Shown in pieces: positions 26,834 to 34,672 of a stretch of DNA of 62,481 nucleotides (position 1 is the stretch's first letter; the number at the start of each line of letters is the position of its first letter). The translations under genes were made by a program, and so were the position numbers. Under the pieces are notes generated by a model that was not told the origin of the DNA, did no database searches, and saw only the letters and a program-made list of their open reading frames with translations. Origin of the DNA: an uncultured Bacteroidales bacterium (GTDB lineage: Bacteria; Bacteroidota; Bacteroidia; Bacteroidales; UBA932); NCBI GenBank assembly GCA_900320185.1, contig ONRD01000006.1:1-62481 (forward strand), in the 5' to 3' direction.

Positions 26834-26880
26834 AAAGAGGATGACTGATAGTCTGTCGACTTAGAGGTCATCCTCTTTTT
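26834..26880 (+). terminator. Rho-independent terminator of ssrA
   Basis: AAAGAGGATGAC pairs with GTCATCCTCTTT across a loop and is followed by five T residues. The 3' arm belongs to the hairpin family also seen near 16510, 36120 and 59140. Confidence 0.8.
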
Positions 26881-26905
26881 GTTGGCCATGTGGGATGCAA
26901 GCGGC

Positions 26906-26987
26906 ATTGTCCTTATGGCCTTCCGCTTCGCTCCATCCCACCCACGCCTGGCGGCGCAGTGCCCCCCCTAACGGCCGCGGGCGGCCA
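26906..26987. repeat. Intergenic GC-rich repeat, copy A
   Basis: Shares CCTTCCGCTTCGCTCCATCC and ACGGCCGCGGG with a second copy at 59196-59281; the two are similar through their whole length. Both copies lie just downstream of a hairpin terminator and contain no gene. The rest of the gap up to 27033 holds nothing else that I recognise. Confidence 0.6.
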
Positions 26988-27032
26988 AGCAGTGGTTGCT
27001 GCCTGACCGCCCGGCCTTAAGCCCTTTGCAAA

Positions 27033-28346
27033 TCAGAGTTTGTATTTTTCGTGAACGCGGGAAAACTCAACGGAGGGATTGGACTCGAGCACCGATTTTA
27101 TTTCCTTATAGCCGCCCCTGGTGATATCAGGAATTACTATTTTGGCCTCCCGCTTGGACTGATCGGAACGAATAGCCTTGATGGTGCCTTTTATCTCGAC
27201 ACATCCGAATATCGAGAACGGCTTCTTGAACCAAGTGACGGTATCTATCTCAGCGAACGGGACAGACAGTTCCTTCATCTTCTTTTTCCGAAGCCGCCTG
27301 GGATTATAAATCATCCTGTCGGACAAGAACAGCACATAAGGAGCCCTTCCGAACATATTCCGGAAAAACAAATGCGATGAACGGACATCCCCTGCACCTT
27401 CCGTAAAGACACCGTTTTCTTTCACCCGGCGGATGATGTCCTTGACTTTAAATCTTGAGAACCTGTGCCTGGTAGTCAGGTTCTGCTCGCCATAAACGGA
27501 AATTCTCTTCCTGAGGAAACCTTTTCCCGCGAACACTGCATAGATCCTTTTGTAGGGGATATAGGTCATTTCATCCTTGGAGAAGCGCCTTGTCGAATAC
27601 GTAAGCGCCTCATCCGTAAGAGTGATGTTCTCCCGTCCGAAGAATCCCGAGGAATATGACACCCCGTCTGCATCAAGTCTCCGGGATTTGCTGAAGCACA
27701 GGTCTTTCACTTCCTGCCTCAGAATGGGAGACTTGATCTTGGCATTTATCTGCCGATGGTATCCGCAATAGATATTCGACCGGTTCTGGACGAAAAAAGC
27801 CATCTCTTCAAGCGGAACGCTGTCCACTTCATTACCGCGGATATAGTACAGCCATCGATCTGAATATGCAATATATCTTTTCCGCAGAAAGCCTCCGGCA
27901 TATTCACATCTGCCACATGCTGCGCCGCATTCCTTCAGGAGAGCCTCCGTCCGGTCATAATCCTCCGGACTCAACTTTATTGAGATCGTGGCAGTGTTCA
28001 TCTTGAGATCCCTGTCCAAATCCATGTCCATCTCCTCGGAAGGTTCATCCGCTGTTTCACTTATTCTACGAAGGATCCTTTTGAAAAGGTTATCATCCTT
28101 GTCATCAGATTTCAGGTCCTCAGGCTTCGGGACCCCATCATAGGAATCTTCCCTGGAAATGACCAGCAACTTGTTCCTGGACAGCGGCGAGCCATATCCG
28201 AAATATGTCAGGTTGTCCAAGGGAAACGATTCTACCAGCTTTTCTGAGAACAAGCCTTTTCTGTAGAGCTTGATCGTCGTTCCATCGAATACAAGTCTTT
28301 TTTTATTCAGGAAAGAGGGTTTGAGGTGAATAGTAAAATTATCCAT
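27033..28346 (-). CDS. Cytoplasmic protein with about four PH-like repeats
   Basis: No named family recognised. The 437 residues divide into similar beta-rich blocks in which a strand ends in a displayed residue pattern and is followed by a hydrophobic site. Examples are VFDGTTIKLYRKG then FPLDNLTYFGYG (about 19-52), YIAYSDRWLYYIRGNEVDSV then EEMAFFV (about 150-185), ITLTDEALTYSTRR then IPYKRIYAVFAG (about 237-270), and VLFLSDRMIYNP then VPFAEIDTVTWF (about 335-370). This is the look of bacterial PH-like (bPH) domains. There is no signal peptide or membrane helix. The gene is less GC-rich than its neighbours. It stands alone with its own promoter, divergent from yhhQ. Confidence 0.6.
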   Translation of the reverse strand: MDNFTIHLKPSFLNKKRLVFDGTTIKLYRKGLFSEKLVESFPLDNLTYFGYGSPLSRNKLLVISREDSYDGVPKPEDLKSDDKDDNLFKRILRRISETADEPSEEMDMDLDRDLKMNTATISIKLSPEDYDRTEALLKECGAACGRCEYAGGFLRKRYIAYSDRWLYYIRGNEVDSVPLEEMAFFVQNRSNIYCGYHRQINAKIKSPILRQEVKDLCFSKSRRLDADGVSYSSGFFGRENITLTDEALTYSTRRFSKDEMTYIPYKRIYAVFAGKGFLRKRISVYGEQNLTTRHRFSRFKVKDIIRRVKENGVFTEGAGDVRSSHLFFRNMFGRAPYVLFLSDRMIYNPRRLRKKKMKELSVPFAEIDTVTWFKKPFSIFGCVEIKGTIKAIRSDQSKREAKIVIPDITRGGYKEIKSVLESNPSVEFSRVHEKYKL

Positions 28347-28394
28347 GGTGAATTAAGTTGAAGTGTCATTCTGACTGCAGGGATTTGCCTAAAG

Positions 28395-28425
28395 CAAAGA
28401 TAGGGATTATTCAGAAGTTTTCAAA
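28395..28425 (-). promoter_or_regulatory. Bacteroidota promoter for the PH-like repeat gene
   Basis: On the minus strand TTTG (-33) is followed after 19 bases by TATCTTTG (-7), an exact match to TTTG-N19-TAnnTTTG. It lies about 50 bases upstream of the start at 28346. Confidence 0.7.
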
Positions 28426-28484
28426 TAATGGAAAGGACGGGAAGTCCACCATTCCGCCCAAGGCAGGGATTATCGGACAAGAGT

Positions 28485-28515
28485 TTTGCAAATCCAGCCA
28501 TCTTTCTTACCTTTG
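28485..28515 (+). promoter_or_regulatory. Bacteroidota promoter for yhhQ-queF
   Basis: TTTG (28485-28488), 19 bases, then TACCTTTG (28508-28515): an exact consensus match. Transcription should start near 28521, giving a leader of about 60 bases that contains the riboswitch. Confidence 0.75.
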
Positions 28516-28544
28516 CGCCCGAGGAGTTGCCGGCATGGCTCTCC

Positions 28545-28574
28545 AAGTGTGCTTGGTACCACTATAAAAACAAG
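28545..28574 (+). promoter_or_regulatory. preQ1-I riboswitch
   Basis: The leader folds as the minimal preQ1-I H-type pseudoknot. P1 is AGTG (28546-28549) with CACT (28560-28563). L1 is TG. P2 is CTTG (28552-28555) with CAAG (28571-28574). L2 is GTAC, containing the C expected to pair with preQ1. L3 is the A-rich ATAAAAA (28564-28570). Order and spacing match the known B. subtilis queC aptamer. P2 overlaps the AAGAAG ribosome-binding site just before the ATG at 28580, so ligand binding would block translation. The two genes downstream, YhhQ and QueF, both belong to preQ1/queuosine supply, which strongly supports the call. Confidence 0.8.
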
Positions 28575-28579
28575 AAGAG

Positions 28580-29284
28580 ATGACCATAGACAAAAGCAAC
28601 GGACAGCAGCAAGGACTGTCCACTTCCTTCCTTTGGCTGGCAATACTTTTCAATGTCTGCCTGATTGCCTCAAACCTTTTTGCAACAAAGATATTCCAGA
28701 TAGGCTCCTGGTGCGTCCTGCCCGGTGCGGTATTGATTTTCCCGGTCTCCTACATCATCAACGACTGCCTGAGCGAGGTCTACGGATACCGTAAGGCCAG
28801 GCTTGTGATCTGGACAGGATTCGCGATGAATTTCTTCTTCGTTGCGGCCGCGCAGCTTGTGGTGGCCCTTCCCGGAGCCCCCTTCTGGGATGGCCAGGAC
28901 GCCTTCAGGACCGTATTCGGAGCTGCACCCAGGACGGCGGTGGCGTCCCTGGTTGCGTTCCTTGCCGGTTCCAACATCAACGCCATCGTGATGAGCCGCA
29001 TGAAAGTCAGGGACAGGGGAAGGAGATTCGGCCTCCGTGCCATTCTCTCTTCTATTGCAGGAGAACTCGCCGACTCGCTGATATTCATTCCGGTCGTGTT
29101 CTGGAACCAGGGAGTCCGTACGATACTGACCATGGCGGCATGCCAGGTGACCGCCAAGGTGCTCTACGAGATGGCGATCCTGCCCTTGACCGGCTTCGTC
29201 GTCAGGAAACTCAAGGAGCACGAAGGGACGGACACTTTCGACGAGGGAATCTCGTACAATCCATTCAAGCTTTCCATCAACTGA
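28580..29284 (+). CDS. yhhQ: Queuosine precursor transporter (YhhQ/VUT family)
   Basis: Inner-membrane carrier of the YhhQ family, known to import queuosine precursors such as preQ0 and preQ1. About six hydrophobic segments are visible, with the family motifs [20 protein letters not shown]-like stretch near residues 52-75 ([20 protein letters not shown] in this protein) and [19 protein letters not shown] near 155. The end ELADS...YEMAILPLT also fits. At 234 residues it is the usual length. A good ribosome-binding site (AAGAAGAG) lies 5 bases before the ATG and is covered by the preQ1 riboswitch. queF follows after 17 bases. Confidence 0.93.
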   Translation: MTIDKSNGQQQGLSTSFLWLAILFNVCLIASNLFATKIFQIGSWCVLPGAVLIFPVSYIINDCLSEVYGYRKARLVIWTGFAMNFFFVAAAQLVVALPGAPFWDGQDAFRTVFGAAPRTAVASLVAFLAGSNINAIVMSRMKVRDRGRRFGLRAILSSIAGELADSLIFIPVVFWNQGVRTILTMAACQVTAKVLYEMAILPLTGFVVRKLKEHEGTDTFDEGISYNPFKLSIN

Positions 29285-29301
29285 CAAAAAGACCATCGAC
29301 C

Positions 29302-29763
29302 ATGCAATACGACAGAGAAAAGGAAGGGCTCAGCGCCCTGGGGCACAAAAGCGGAATCAGCCGGGATTACGATCCTGAAGTGCTTGAAACCTTCGCCAAC
29401 CAGCATCCGGAGAACGACTACTGGGTCAGGTTCAACTGCCCGGAATTCACTACCCTCTGCCCGATCACCGGACAGCCCGACTTCGCCGAGATCAGGATCT
29501 CCTACATTCCCGGCGAGAGGATGGTGGAGAGCAAGTCGCTGAAGCTCTATCTATTCAGTTTCAGGAACCATGGCGACTTCCACGAAGACTGCGTGAACAC
29601 CATAATGAAGGACCTCATCGCCCTGATGGATCCCAAGTACATCGAAGTCACCGGTTTCTTCACTCCTCGGGGAGGAATTTCCATCTACCCCTACGTCAAC
29701 TACGGACGGCCCGGGACAAAGTACGAAGACCTGGCGTCCAGGAGATTCGCGACCCACGAATGA
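29302..29763 (+). CDS. queF: NADPH-dependent 7-cyano-7-deazaguanine reductase (QueF type I)
   Basis: Reduces preQ0 to preQ1 in queuosine biosynthesis. The start is set at [14 protein letters not shown]; the longer frame upstream runs inside yhhQ. The active-site Cys is in [16 protein letters not shown] (about residue 54), and the acid Asp is in [11 protein letters not shown] (about 93). The type I QueF motif [16 protein letters not shown] is present between them. At 153 residues it is the unimodular, FolE-like form. It shares the riboswitch-controlled transcript with yhhQ. No queC, queD or queE gene is in the window, so imported or separately made preQ0 is the substrate. Confidence 0.95.
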   Translation: MQYDREKEGLSALGHKSGISRDYDPEVLETFANQHPENDYWVRFNCPEFTTLCPITGQPDFAEIRISYIPGERMVESKSLKLYLFSFRNHGDFHEDCVNTIMKDLIALMDPKYIEVTGFFTPRGGISIYPYVNYGRPGTKYEDLASRRFATHE

Positions 29764-29917
29764 CACTCCTCCCCCTCACGTAGTATCCGGGATCCGGTTC
29801 CACTCCCCCGGACGCCTTCACCACGTGGAGGGCGGAGACCTTGCAAAGGACAGTCTTCCCGCTGCATGAGACCTCGGATGCAGGCCGGCCCCGCATCCGA
29901 GAAAGTATAGTTTTTTC

Positions 29918-29948
29918 TTGCAAAACAATACAAACGTTTGTATATTTG
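29918..29948 (+). promoter_or_regulatory. Promoter of the lacI-type regulator and uronate operon
   Basis: TTG (29918-29920) is followed after 20 bases by TATATTTG (29941-29948), matching the Bacteroidota consensus. It lies about 30 bases before the regulator start at 29980. The spacer and -7 element contain the operator palindrome. Confidence 0.7.
29928..29943. promoter_or_regulatory. LacI-family operator
   Basis: ATACAAACGTTTGTAT is a perfect 16-base palindrome with a central CG, the form bound by LacI/GalR-family dimers. It covers the end of the promoter spacer and the first bases of the -7 element, so bound repressor would block polymerase. The gene directly downstream is a LacI-family regulator, which implies autoregulation. 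Confidence 0.75.
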
Positions 29949-29979
29949 TAGCGGCATAGGCCGACTATTGCTTGAAACC

Positions 29980-30987
29980 ATGTTGAAAGCCACCATCACT
30001 GACATCGCAAGGGAGATGGGGATAACCCCCTCGACAGTATCGCGAGCCCTCTCCGGAAGCCCCCGCGTCAAGGAAGCCACACGCAAGGCCGTGGAGCAGA
30101 AGGCCAGGGAGATGGGCTATGAACGGAACGTCATGGCCTCGAACCTTAGGAAAGGTGTCGCCCAGACCGTGGGCATCATAGTCCCGAGGATAAACCGCCA
30201 GTTCTTCAGCAACGTAATAAGCAGCATCGAATCCGCCCTGGGCACTGCAGGCTATTCAGTCATCATCTGCCAGACCAGGGAAAAACTCGAGAACGAGATC
30301 AATGCCTTGAAGACCATGCGCTCCAACAGGGTCGCCGGAGTCATCATGTCGCACTCCATCGAATCCAAGGACGGAAGCCATGTCATGGAAATCCTGGACG
30401 AGGATACCGCCCTCATCCAGTTCGACCGCGTCTTCAGCGACCTACCGGGAGTCAAGATCGTCAACGACGGAGCCAATGGCTCCTACCAGGCCACGAAATG
30501 CCTGATCCGCAACGGGTACCGCAGGATCGGCACCCTCGCCGGATACCTCGGTACCGCAACTTTCCGCTCCAGGCTCGAAGGATACCGCAAGGCGATTTCC
30601 GAGGCCGGGTTGGAGGAATATGTATTCACTGACGCGATCCTCCGCAAGACAGGGCAGGAAAGTGCACAGGAGGCAATCAGGATGGGCTGCGACGCGCTCT
30701 ACTGCGCCGGCGACTTCTCCGCCCTCGGCGCGATGGATGCCGCCAAGCAGGCAGGGCTCTGCATTCCCCGCGATTTCGGCATCGTCGGCACCGCCAACGA
30801 GATATTCACCGACCTGACCTCGCCGGCGATGAGTTCGATCGAGCAGAATCCGAAAGAGATGGGGCTGCGCGCCGCGGAAGCCTTCCTCCAGTTCGCGAAA
30901 GGCATCTATGAAGACAAGGAAATCATCGTTGAGATGAAACTCATAGAAAGGGAATCATCAATGAGACAAACACTTACAAAGCAATGA
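29980..30987 (+). CDS. LacI-family transcriptional regulator of the uronate operon
   Basis: DNA-binding repressor with an N-terminal helix-turn-helix (TITDIAREMGITPSTVSRAL, residues about 5-24) and hinge region, followed by a periplasmic-binding-protein-like sensor domain (VGIIVPRINRQFFSNVISSI onward). The start at MLKATITDIA is chosen because the longer frame reads into the promoter. At 335 residues it is standard. Its stop overlaps the start of kduD by 4 bases, so it is the first gene of the uronate operon. The likely effector is a uronate breakdown product such as 2-keto-3-deoxygluconate; that is inference. Confidence 0.9.
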   Translation: MLKATITDIAREMGITPSTVSRALSGSPRVKEATRKAVEQKAREMGYERNVMASNLRKGVAQTVGIIVPRINRQFFSNVISSIESALGTAGYSVIICQTREKLENEINALKTMRSNRVAGVIMSHSIESKDGSHVMEILDEDTALIQFDRVFSDLPGVKIVNDGANGSYQATKCLIRNGYRRIGTLAGYLGTATFRSRLEGYRKAISEAGLEEYVFTDAILRKTGQESAQEAIRMGCDALYCAGDFSALGAMDAAKQAGLCIPRDFGIVGTANEIFTDLTSPAMSSIEQNPKEMGLRAAEAFLQFAKGIYEDKEIIVEMKLIERESSMRQTLTKQ

Positions 30988-31787
30988 CGAATATTTTTTC
31001 ACTTGAAGGAAAGAACGCCTGGATTACCGGTGCTTCCTATGGAATCGGCTTCAACATCGCAAAGGCTTTCGTTGCAGCCGGCATTGACAACATCATCTTC
31101 AACGACATCAATGAAGCCGCCCTGGAGCGCGGCCTGCGCAACTATGCCGAGGCCGGGATCAAGAACGTCACCGGCTACGTCTGCGATGTCACCAAGGAAA
31201 ACGACGTCAAGGCCCTCGTCGAGAGGATCCACCGCGAAGTCGGGAAGATCGACATCCTGGTAAACAACGCAGGGATCATCAAGAGGATTCCGATGCACGA
31301 GATGAAGCGCGAAGAGTTCCAGCAAGTCATCGACGTGGACCTGGTGGCTCCCTTCATCGTTTCCTCCGCCGTCCTTCCCGAGATGATGGAGCGCCGCGAA
31401 GGGAAGATCATCAACATCTGCTCGATGATGTCCGAACTCGGCCGCGAGACAGTTTCCGCATACGCTGCGGCAAAGGGCGGCCTGAAGATGCTCACAAGGA
31501 ACATCTGCTCCGAGTACGGCGAGTACAACATCCAGTGCAACGGGATCGGGCCCGGCTACATCGCCACTCCCCAGACTGCGCCCCTCCGCGAGATACAGCC
31601 TGACGGCAGCCGCCATCCCTTCGACCTGTTCATCTGCGCAAAGACCCCTGCCGGCCGCTGGCTCGACCCCTCTGAACTCGGCGGTCCCGCGGTTTTCCTG
31701 GCTTCCCACGCCTCTGACGCGGTCAACGGCCACATCCTCTACGTGGACGGCGGAATCCTCGCCTACATCGGCAAGCAGCCCAAATAA
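30984..31787 (+). CDS. kduD: SDR dehydrogenase, 2-deoxy-D-gluconate 3-dehydrogenase / gluconate 5-dehydrogenase type
   Basis: Classical short-chain dehydrogenase. The cofactor motif TGASYGIGFNIA (residues about 16-27), NNAG (about 93-96), and the catalytic Ser-Tyr-Lys set (SMMSELG..., YAAAKGG) are all visible. It probably reduces 3-deoxy-D-glycero-2,5-hexodiulosonate to 2-keto-3-deoxygluconate. The choice of KduD over gluconate 5-dehydrogenase rests on the adjacent kduI, kdgK and KDPG aldolase. At 267 residues it is a little longer than typical, with an insert around PDGSRHPFDLF. It is the second gene of the operon, coupled by ATGA to the regulator. Confidence 0.88.
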   Translation: MTNIFSLEGKNAWITGASYGIGFNIAKAFVAAGIDNIIFNDINEAALERGLRNYAEAGIKNVTGYVCDVTKENDVKALVERIHREVGKIDILVNNAGIIKRIPMHEMKREEFQQVIDVDLVAPFIVSSAVLPEMMERREGKIINICSMMSELGRETVSAYAAAKGGLKMLTRNICSEYGEYNIQCNGIGPGYIATPQTAPLREIQPDGSRHPFDLFICAKTPAGRWLDPSELGGPAVFLASHASDAVNGHILYVDGGILAYIGKQPK

Positions 31788-31851
31788 CGCCCCTGGACTG
31801 TAATATCGGACAAGAGGGGCATGCCCCGACAGAACCATAAGCAAGAAAACG

Positions 31852-32694
31852 ATGAAACTGAACTGTACAGTCAGACAGGCGTCCAGCAACGTGGATGCGA
31901 AGCACTACGACACCCAGCGTCTCCGCAAGGAATACCTTGTCGAGAATGTCATGGTGGAAGACGAGATCAACATGGTGTACTCCATGTTCGACCGGATAAT
32001 CGCAGGAGGCGCCGTCCCCAAGGATGAAGACCTCCTCCTGAGCGCGCCCGAGATCCTGCGCGCCGACTATTTCACCCAGCGCCGTGAAATCGGCATCATC
32101 AACGTCGGAGGCCCCGGTACGGTGGTCGTCGGCGAGGACAGGTACCATCTTGACTACAAGGAAGCTTTGTACGTGGGGCGCGGAGACCGCCATGTCACCT
32201 TCTGCAGCGACTCCCCCGGCTCACCCGCCCGCTTCTATTTCTGCTCGGCCTGCGCACATCGCCCGACCGGAGTCAAGAAAGTCACCAAGGAGGATGCGGT
32301 GGTCATGCATCTGGGATCCCTGGAAGAGTCCAACGAACGGACCATCAACCGGCTTCTCGTCAAGGAGGTGGTTCCATGCTGCCAGCTCCAGATGGGCATG
32401 ACCGAACTGGCTCCCGGAAGCACATGGAACACGATGCCGGCCCACACCCATGACCGGAGGATGGAAGTGTACTTCTACTTCGAAGTCCCGGAAGACGGAG
32501 CCGTCTGCCACTTCATGGGCGAGCCCCAGGAGACCAGGCACATCTGGATGCATAACGAGCAGGCCGTGATCTCTCCCCAGTGGAGCATCCATTCGGCCTG
32601 CGCCACCCGCAACTACACATTCATCTGGGGAATGTGCGGAGAGAACGACGACTACAACGACATGGACTGGTGTGCAACAAAAGACCTTAGATAG
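31852..32694 (+). CDS. kduI: 5-dehydro-4-deoxy-D-glucuronate isomerase
   Basis: Converts 4-deoxy-5-ketouronic acid, made from unsaturated uronates released by polysaccharide lyases, to the KduD substrate. Family hallmarks are RLRKEYLVENVMVEDEINMV near the N-terminus, GIINVGGPGTV, LYVGRGDR, and the metal-binding cupin block TWNTMPAHTHDRRMEVYFYF (around residue 200). The latter contains the two His and the Glu of the site. At 280 residues it is full length. It follows kduD by 64 bases and abuts the DUF4861 gene directly. Confidence 0.95.
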   Translation: MKLNCTVRQASSNVDAKHYDTQRLRKEYLVENVMVEDEINMVYSMFDRIIAGGAVPKDEDLLLSAPEILRADYFTQRREIGIINVGGPGTVVVGEDRYHLDYKEALYVGRGDRHVTFCSDSPGSPARFYFCSACAHRPTGVKKVTKEDAVVMHLGSLEESNERTINRLLVKEVVPCCQLQMGMTELAPGSTWNTMPAHTHDRRMEVYFYFEVPEDGAVCHFMGEPQETRHIWMHNEQAVISPQWSIHSACATRNYTFIWGMCGENDDYNDMDWCATKDLR

Positions 32695-33597
32695 ATGAAG
32701 AAGGCTTTATTGATCATGATGGCTGCCCTCTCCGCGCTTGCCGGCTGCAAGACCACGGGGAAGGCCGGCGACAGTGCCGCAGAGCCCAAGGATACCACAG
32801 TGATGGCCAGGTTCGTTCCCGAGAGGATGGACGACTTCGTCTTCGAGAACGACCTCATAGCCGGCCGGTTCTACGGGAAGGCCCTGGAGGGCAACCCCAC
32901 GTCGCCCGGAATAGACATCTGGGTGAAACTGCCCGGCAAGCTCGTCGCCAATGAATGGTACGCCAAGGCGATGGAGGACGGGGGGTACTACCACCGCGAC
33001 CATGGCGGCAAAGACTGCTACAAGGTGGCGGTCAGCCTCGGAGGAGGAGCCTCCGCCGTCATGCTGGACGGGAAGCTTCATTTCCCCGCCACCAACTACA
33101 GGTCCTACGACATCCTCTCCAGCGAGCCGGACAGCGCAGTCTTCGTCCTCCACTATCCCGAGTGGGAAGTGGGCACCGGCAGGATCTCCCTGGACAAGAA
33201 AGTCACCGTGGTCGGAGGGACATATTTCTGCAAGGTGGAAGACACCTACACCTTCTCGGGCCTGGACAGTGACAGCCTGACCGTTGCGGCGGGAATATTC
33301 AGGCATCCCGGGCAGGGCACCATCGAGGAGGAAATCAGCACCCCCGACAGGATCGCAATCTGGGAAAAGGCATCCGACCAGAGCGTCGAGCCTGAAGACG
33401 GGATGATCGGCGTCGCCGTCATAGTCCCCGGAGCCTCTTACACAGGCCTCAGCACCGGAGACGACCACAGCATCGCCGTCAGGACAATCGCATCCGGAGA
33501 GACATTCAGCTACATGTTCGGATCCTGCTGGTCGAAAGGCAGCATCAAGGACGCCGACTCATGGTTCGAACTGGTCAAGTCAACCACTGTTAAATAA
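32695..33597 (+). CDS. DUF4861-type lipoprotein in uronate operon
   Basis: Lipoprotein with signal peptide and lipobox LSALAGC (Cys about residue 18). The rest (about 280 residues) resembles DUF4861: FENDLIAGRFYGKAL, SPGIDIWVKLPGKLVANEWY, and the beta-rich middle. Members are common in Bacteroidota loci for pectin, alginate or ulvan breakdown, and their activity is not established to my knowledge. The Asp/His-rich stretch YYHRDHGGKDCYK could be part of an active site. Its start abuts the kduI stop with no gap. Its placement among uronate enzymes suggests action on an extracytoplasmic unsaturated uronide or its ester. Confidence 0.8.
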   Translation: MKKALLIMMAALSALAGCKTTGKAGDSAAEPKDTTVMARFVPERMDDFVFENDLIAGRFYGKALEGNPTSPGIDIWVKLPGKLVANEWYAKAMEDGGYYHRDHGGKDCYKVAVSLGGGASAVMLDGKLHFPATNYRSYDILSSEPDSAVFVLHYPEWEVGTGRISLDKKVTVVGGTYFCKVEDTYTFSGLDSDSLTVAAGIFRHPGQGTIEEEISTPDRIAIWEKASDQSVEPEDGMIGVAVIVPGASYTGLSTGDDHSIAVRTIASGETFSYMFGSCWSKGSIKDADSWFELVKSTTVK

Positions 33598-33603
33598 AAG
33601 GCA

Positions 33604-34641
33604 ATGCATAAGGTAGTGACATTCGGGGAGATCATGCTGCGCCTCTCCACCCCGGGGCACCTCCGCTTCTCGCAGGCCAGGCAGTTCGACGCCACATTCG
33701 GGGGCGGAGAAGCCAACGTGGCTGTGTCCCTTGCCAACTACGGACTGGAGGCGGAATTCGTCACCAGGCTTCCCGACAACGACATCGCTGCGGCGTGCCT
33801 GCGCGACCTCCATTCCTACGGGGTAGGCACCGGCAGCTGTGTGTTCGGCGGCGACCGGCTCGGAATCTATTTCCTCGAGACAGGAGCCGTCGCCCGCGGA
33901 AGCAAGGTGGTCTATGACAGGGCATATTCATCAATCAGCACCGTCAAGCCGGGGATGATCGACTGGGACAGGGCGTTCCAGGGTGCGGACTGGTTCCATT
34001 GGACCGGGATAACCCCGGCAATCAGCGAAGGAGCCGCCGAGGTCTGCATGGAAGCGATCGAAGCTGCGCGGAGCAAAGGAGTATTCGTGTCCTGCGATCT
34101 CAATTACCGCAAGAACCTCTGGAAATACGGCAAGAGCGCCTCGGAGGTGATGCCCGCCCTGGTGGCAGGCTGCGACCTCATCCTCGGCAACGAGGAAGAC
34201 GCGGAGAAGGAATTCGGGATCAAGCCCGAAGGCTTCGATGCCGAGCATTCTGACGGCGAGATCGACCAGACCCGCTTCGAGAGCGTGTGCACGCAGTTGA
34301 TGGAACGTTTCCCCAGGTGCAGGAAGGTAGCGATAACCCTCCGCGGGTCCATCAATGCCAGCCACAACACATGGGGCGGGGTCCTTTTCGACGGCAGGAC
34401 CCTTTTCCAGTCGCGCCGTTACGACATAACCCACATAGTCGACCGGGTAGGCGGCGGGGACTCCTTCATGGGAGGACTGATCTACGGTCTGCTCACCTAC
34501 GAGGACGACCAGAAGGCCATAGACTTCGCTGCGGCGGCCTCATGCCTGAAGCACACCATCTTCGGTGACTACAACCAGGCGACGGTGAAGGAAGTGGAAA
34601 GCCTGATGGGAGGCAACTCTTCCGGAAGGGTTGCAAGATAG
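33604..34641 (+). CDS. kdgK: 2-keto-3-deoxygluconate kinase (PfkB family)
   Basis: Ribokinase-fold kinase that phosphorylates KDG to KDPG. The N-terminal signature VVTFGEIMLRLSTPG and GGGEANVAVSLANYG match the sugar site, and the C-terminal ATP/catalytic motif DRVGGGDSFMGGLIYGL contains the catalytic Asp (about residue 283). FVSCDLNYRKNLWK is typical of KDG kinases. At 345 residues it is full length. It lies 6 bases after the DUF4861 gene and 31 bases before the aldolase, and together they complete the path from unsaturated uronate to pyruvate and glyceraldehyde 3-phosphate. Confidence 0.9.
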   Translation: MHKVVTFGEIMLRLSTPGHLRFSQARQFDATFGGGEANVAVSLANYGLEAEFVTRLPDNDIAAACLRDLHSYGVGTGSCVFGGDRLGIYFLETGAVARGSKVVYDRAYSSISTVKPGMIDWDRAFQGADWFHWTGITPAISEGAAEVCMEAIEAARSKGVFVSCDLNYRKNLWKYGKSASEVMPALVAGCDLILGNEEDAEKEFGIKPEGFDAEHSDGEIDQTRFESVCTQLMERFPRCRKVAITLRGSINASHNTWGGVLFDGRTLFQSRRYDITHIVDRVGGGDSFMGGLIYGLLTYEDDQKAIDFAAAASCLKHTIFGDYNQATVKEVESLMGGNSSGRVAR

Positions 34642-34672
34642 ATAAGGAAGACGGAATATAACCATCAAGGAA

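Noticed and set aside
26575-26907. Open frame of 110 codons on the minus strand
   Set aside because: It lies over the tmRNA and its terminator and has no protein-like composition.
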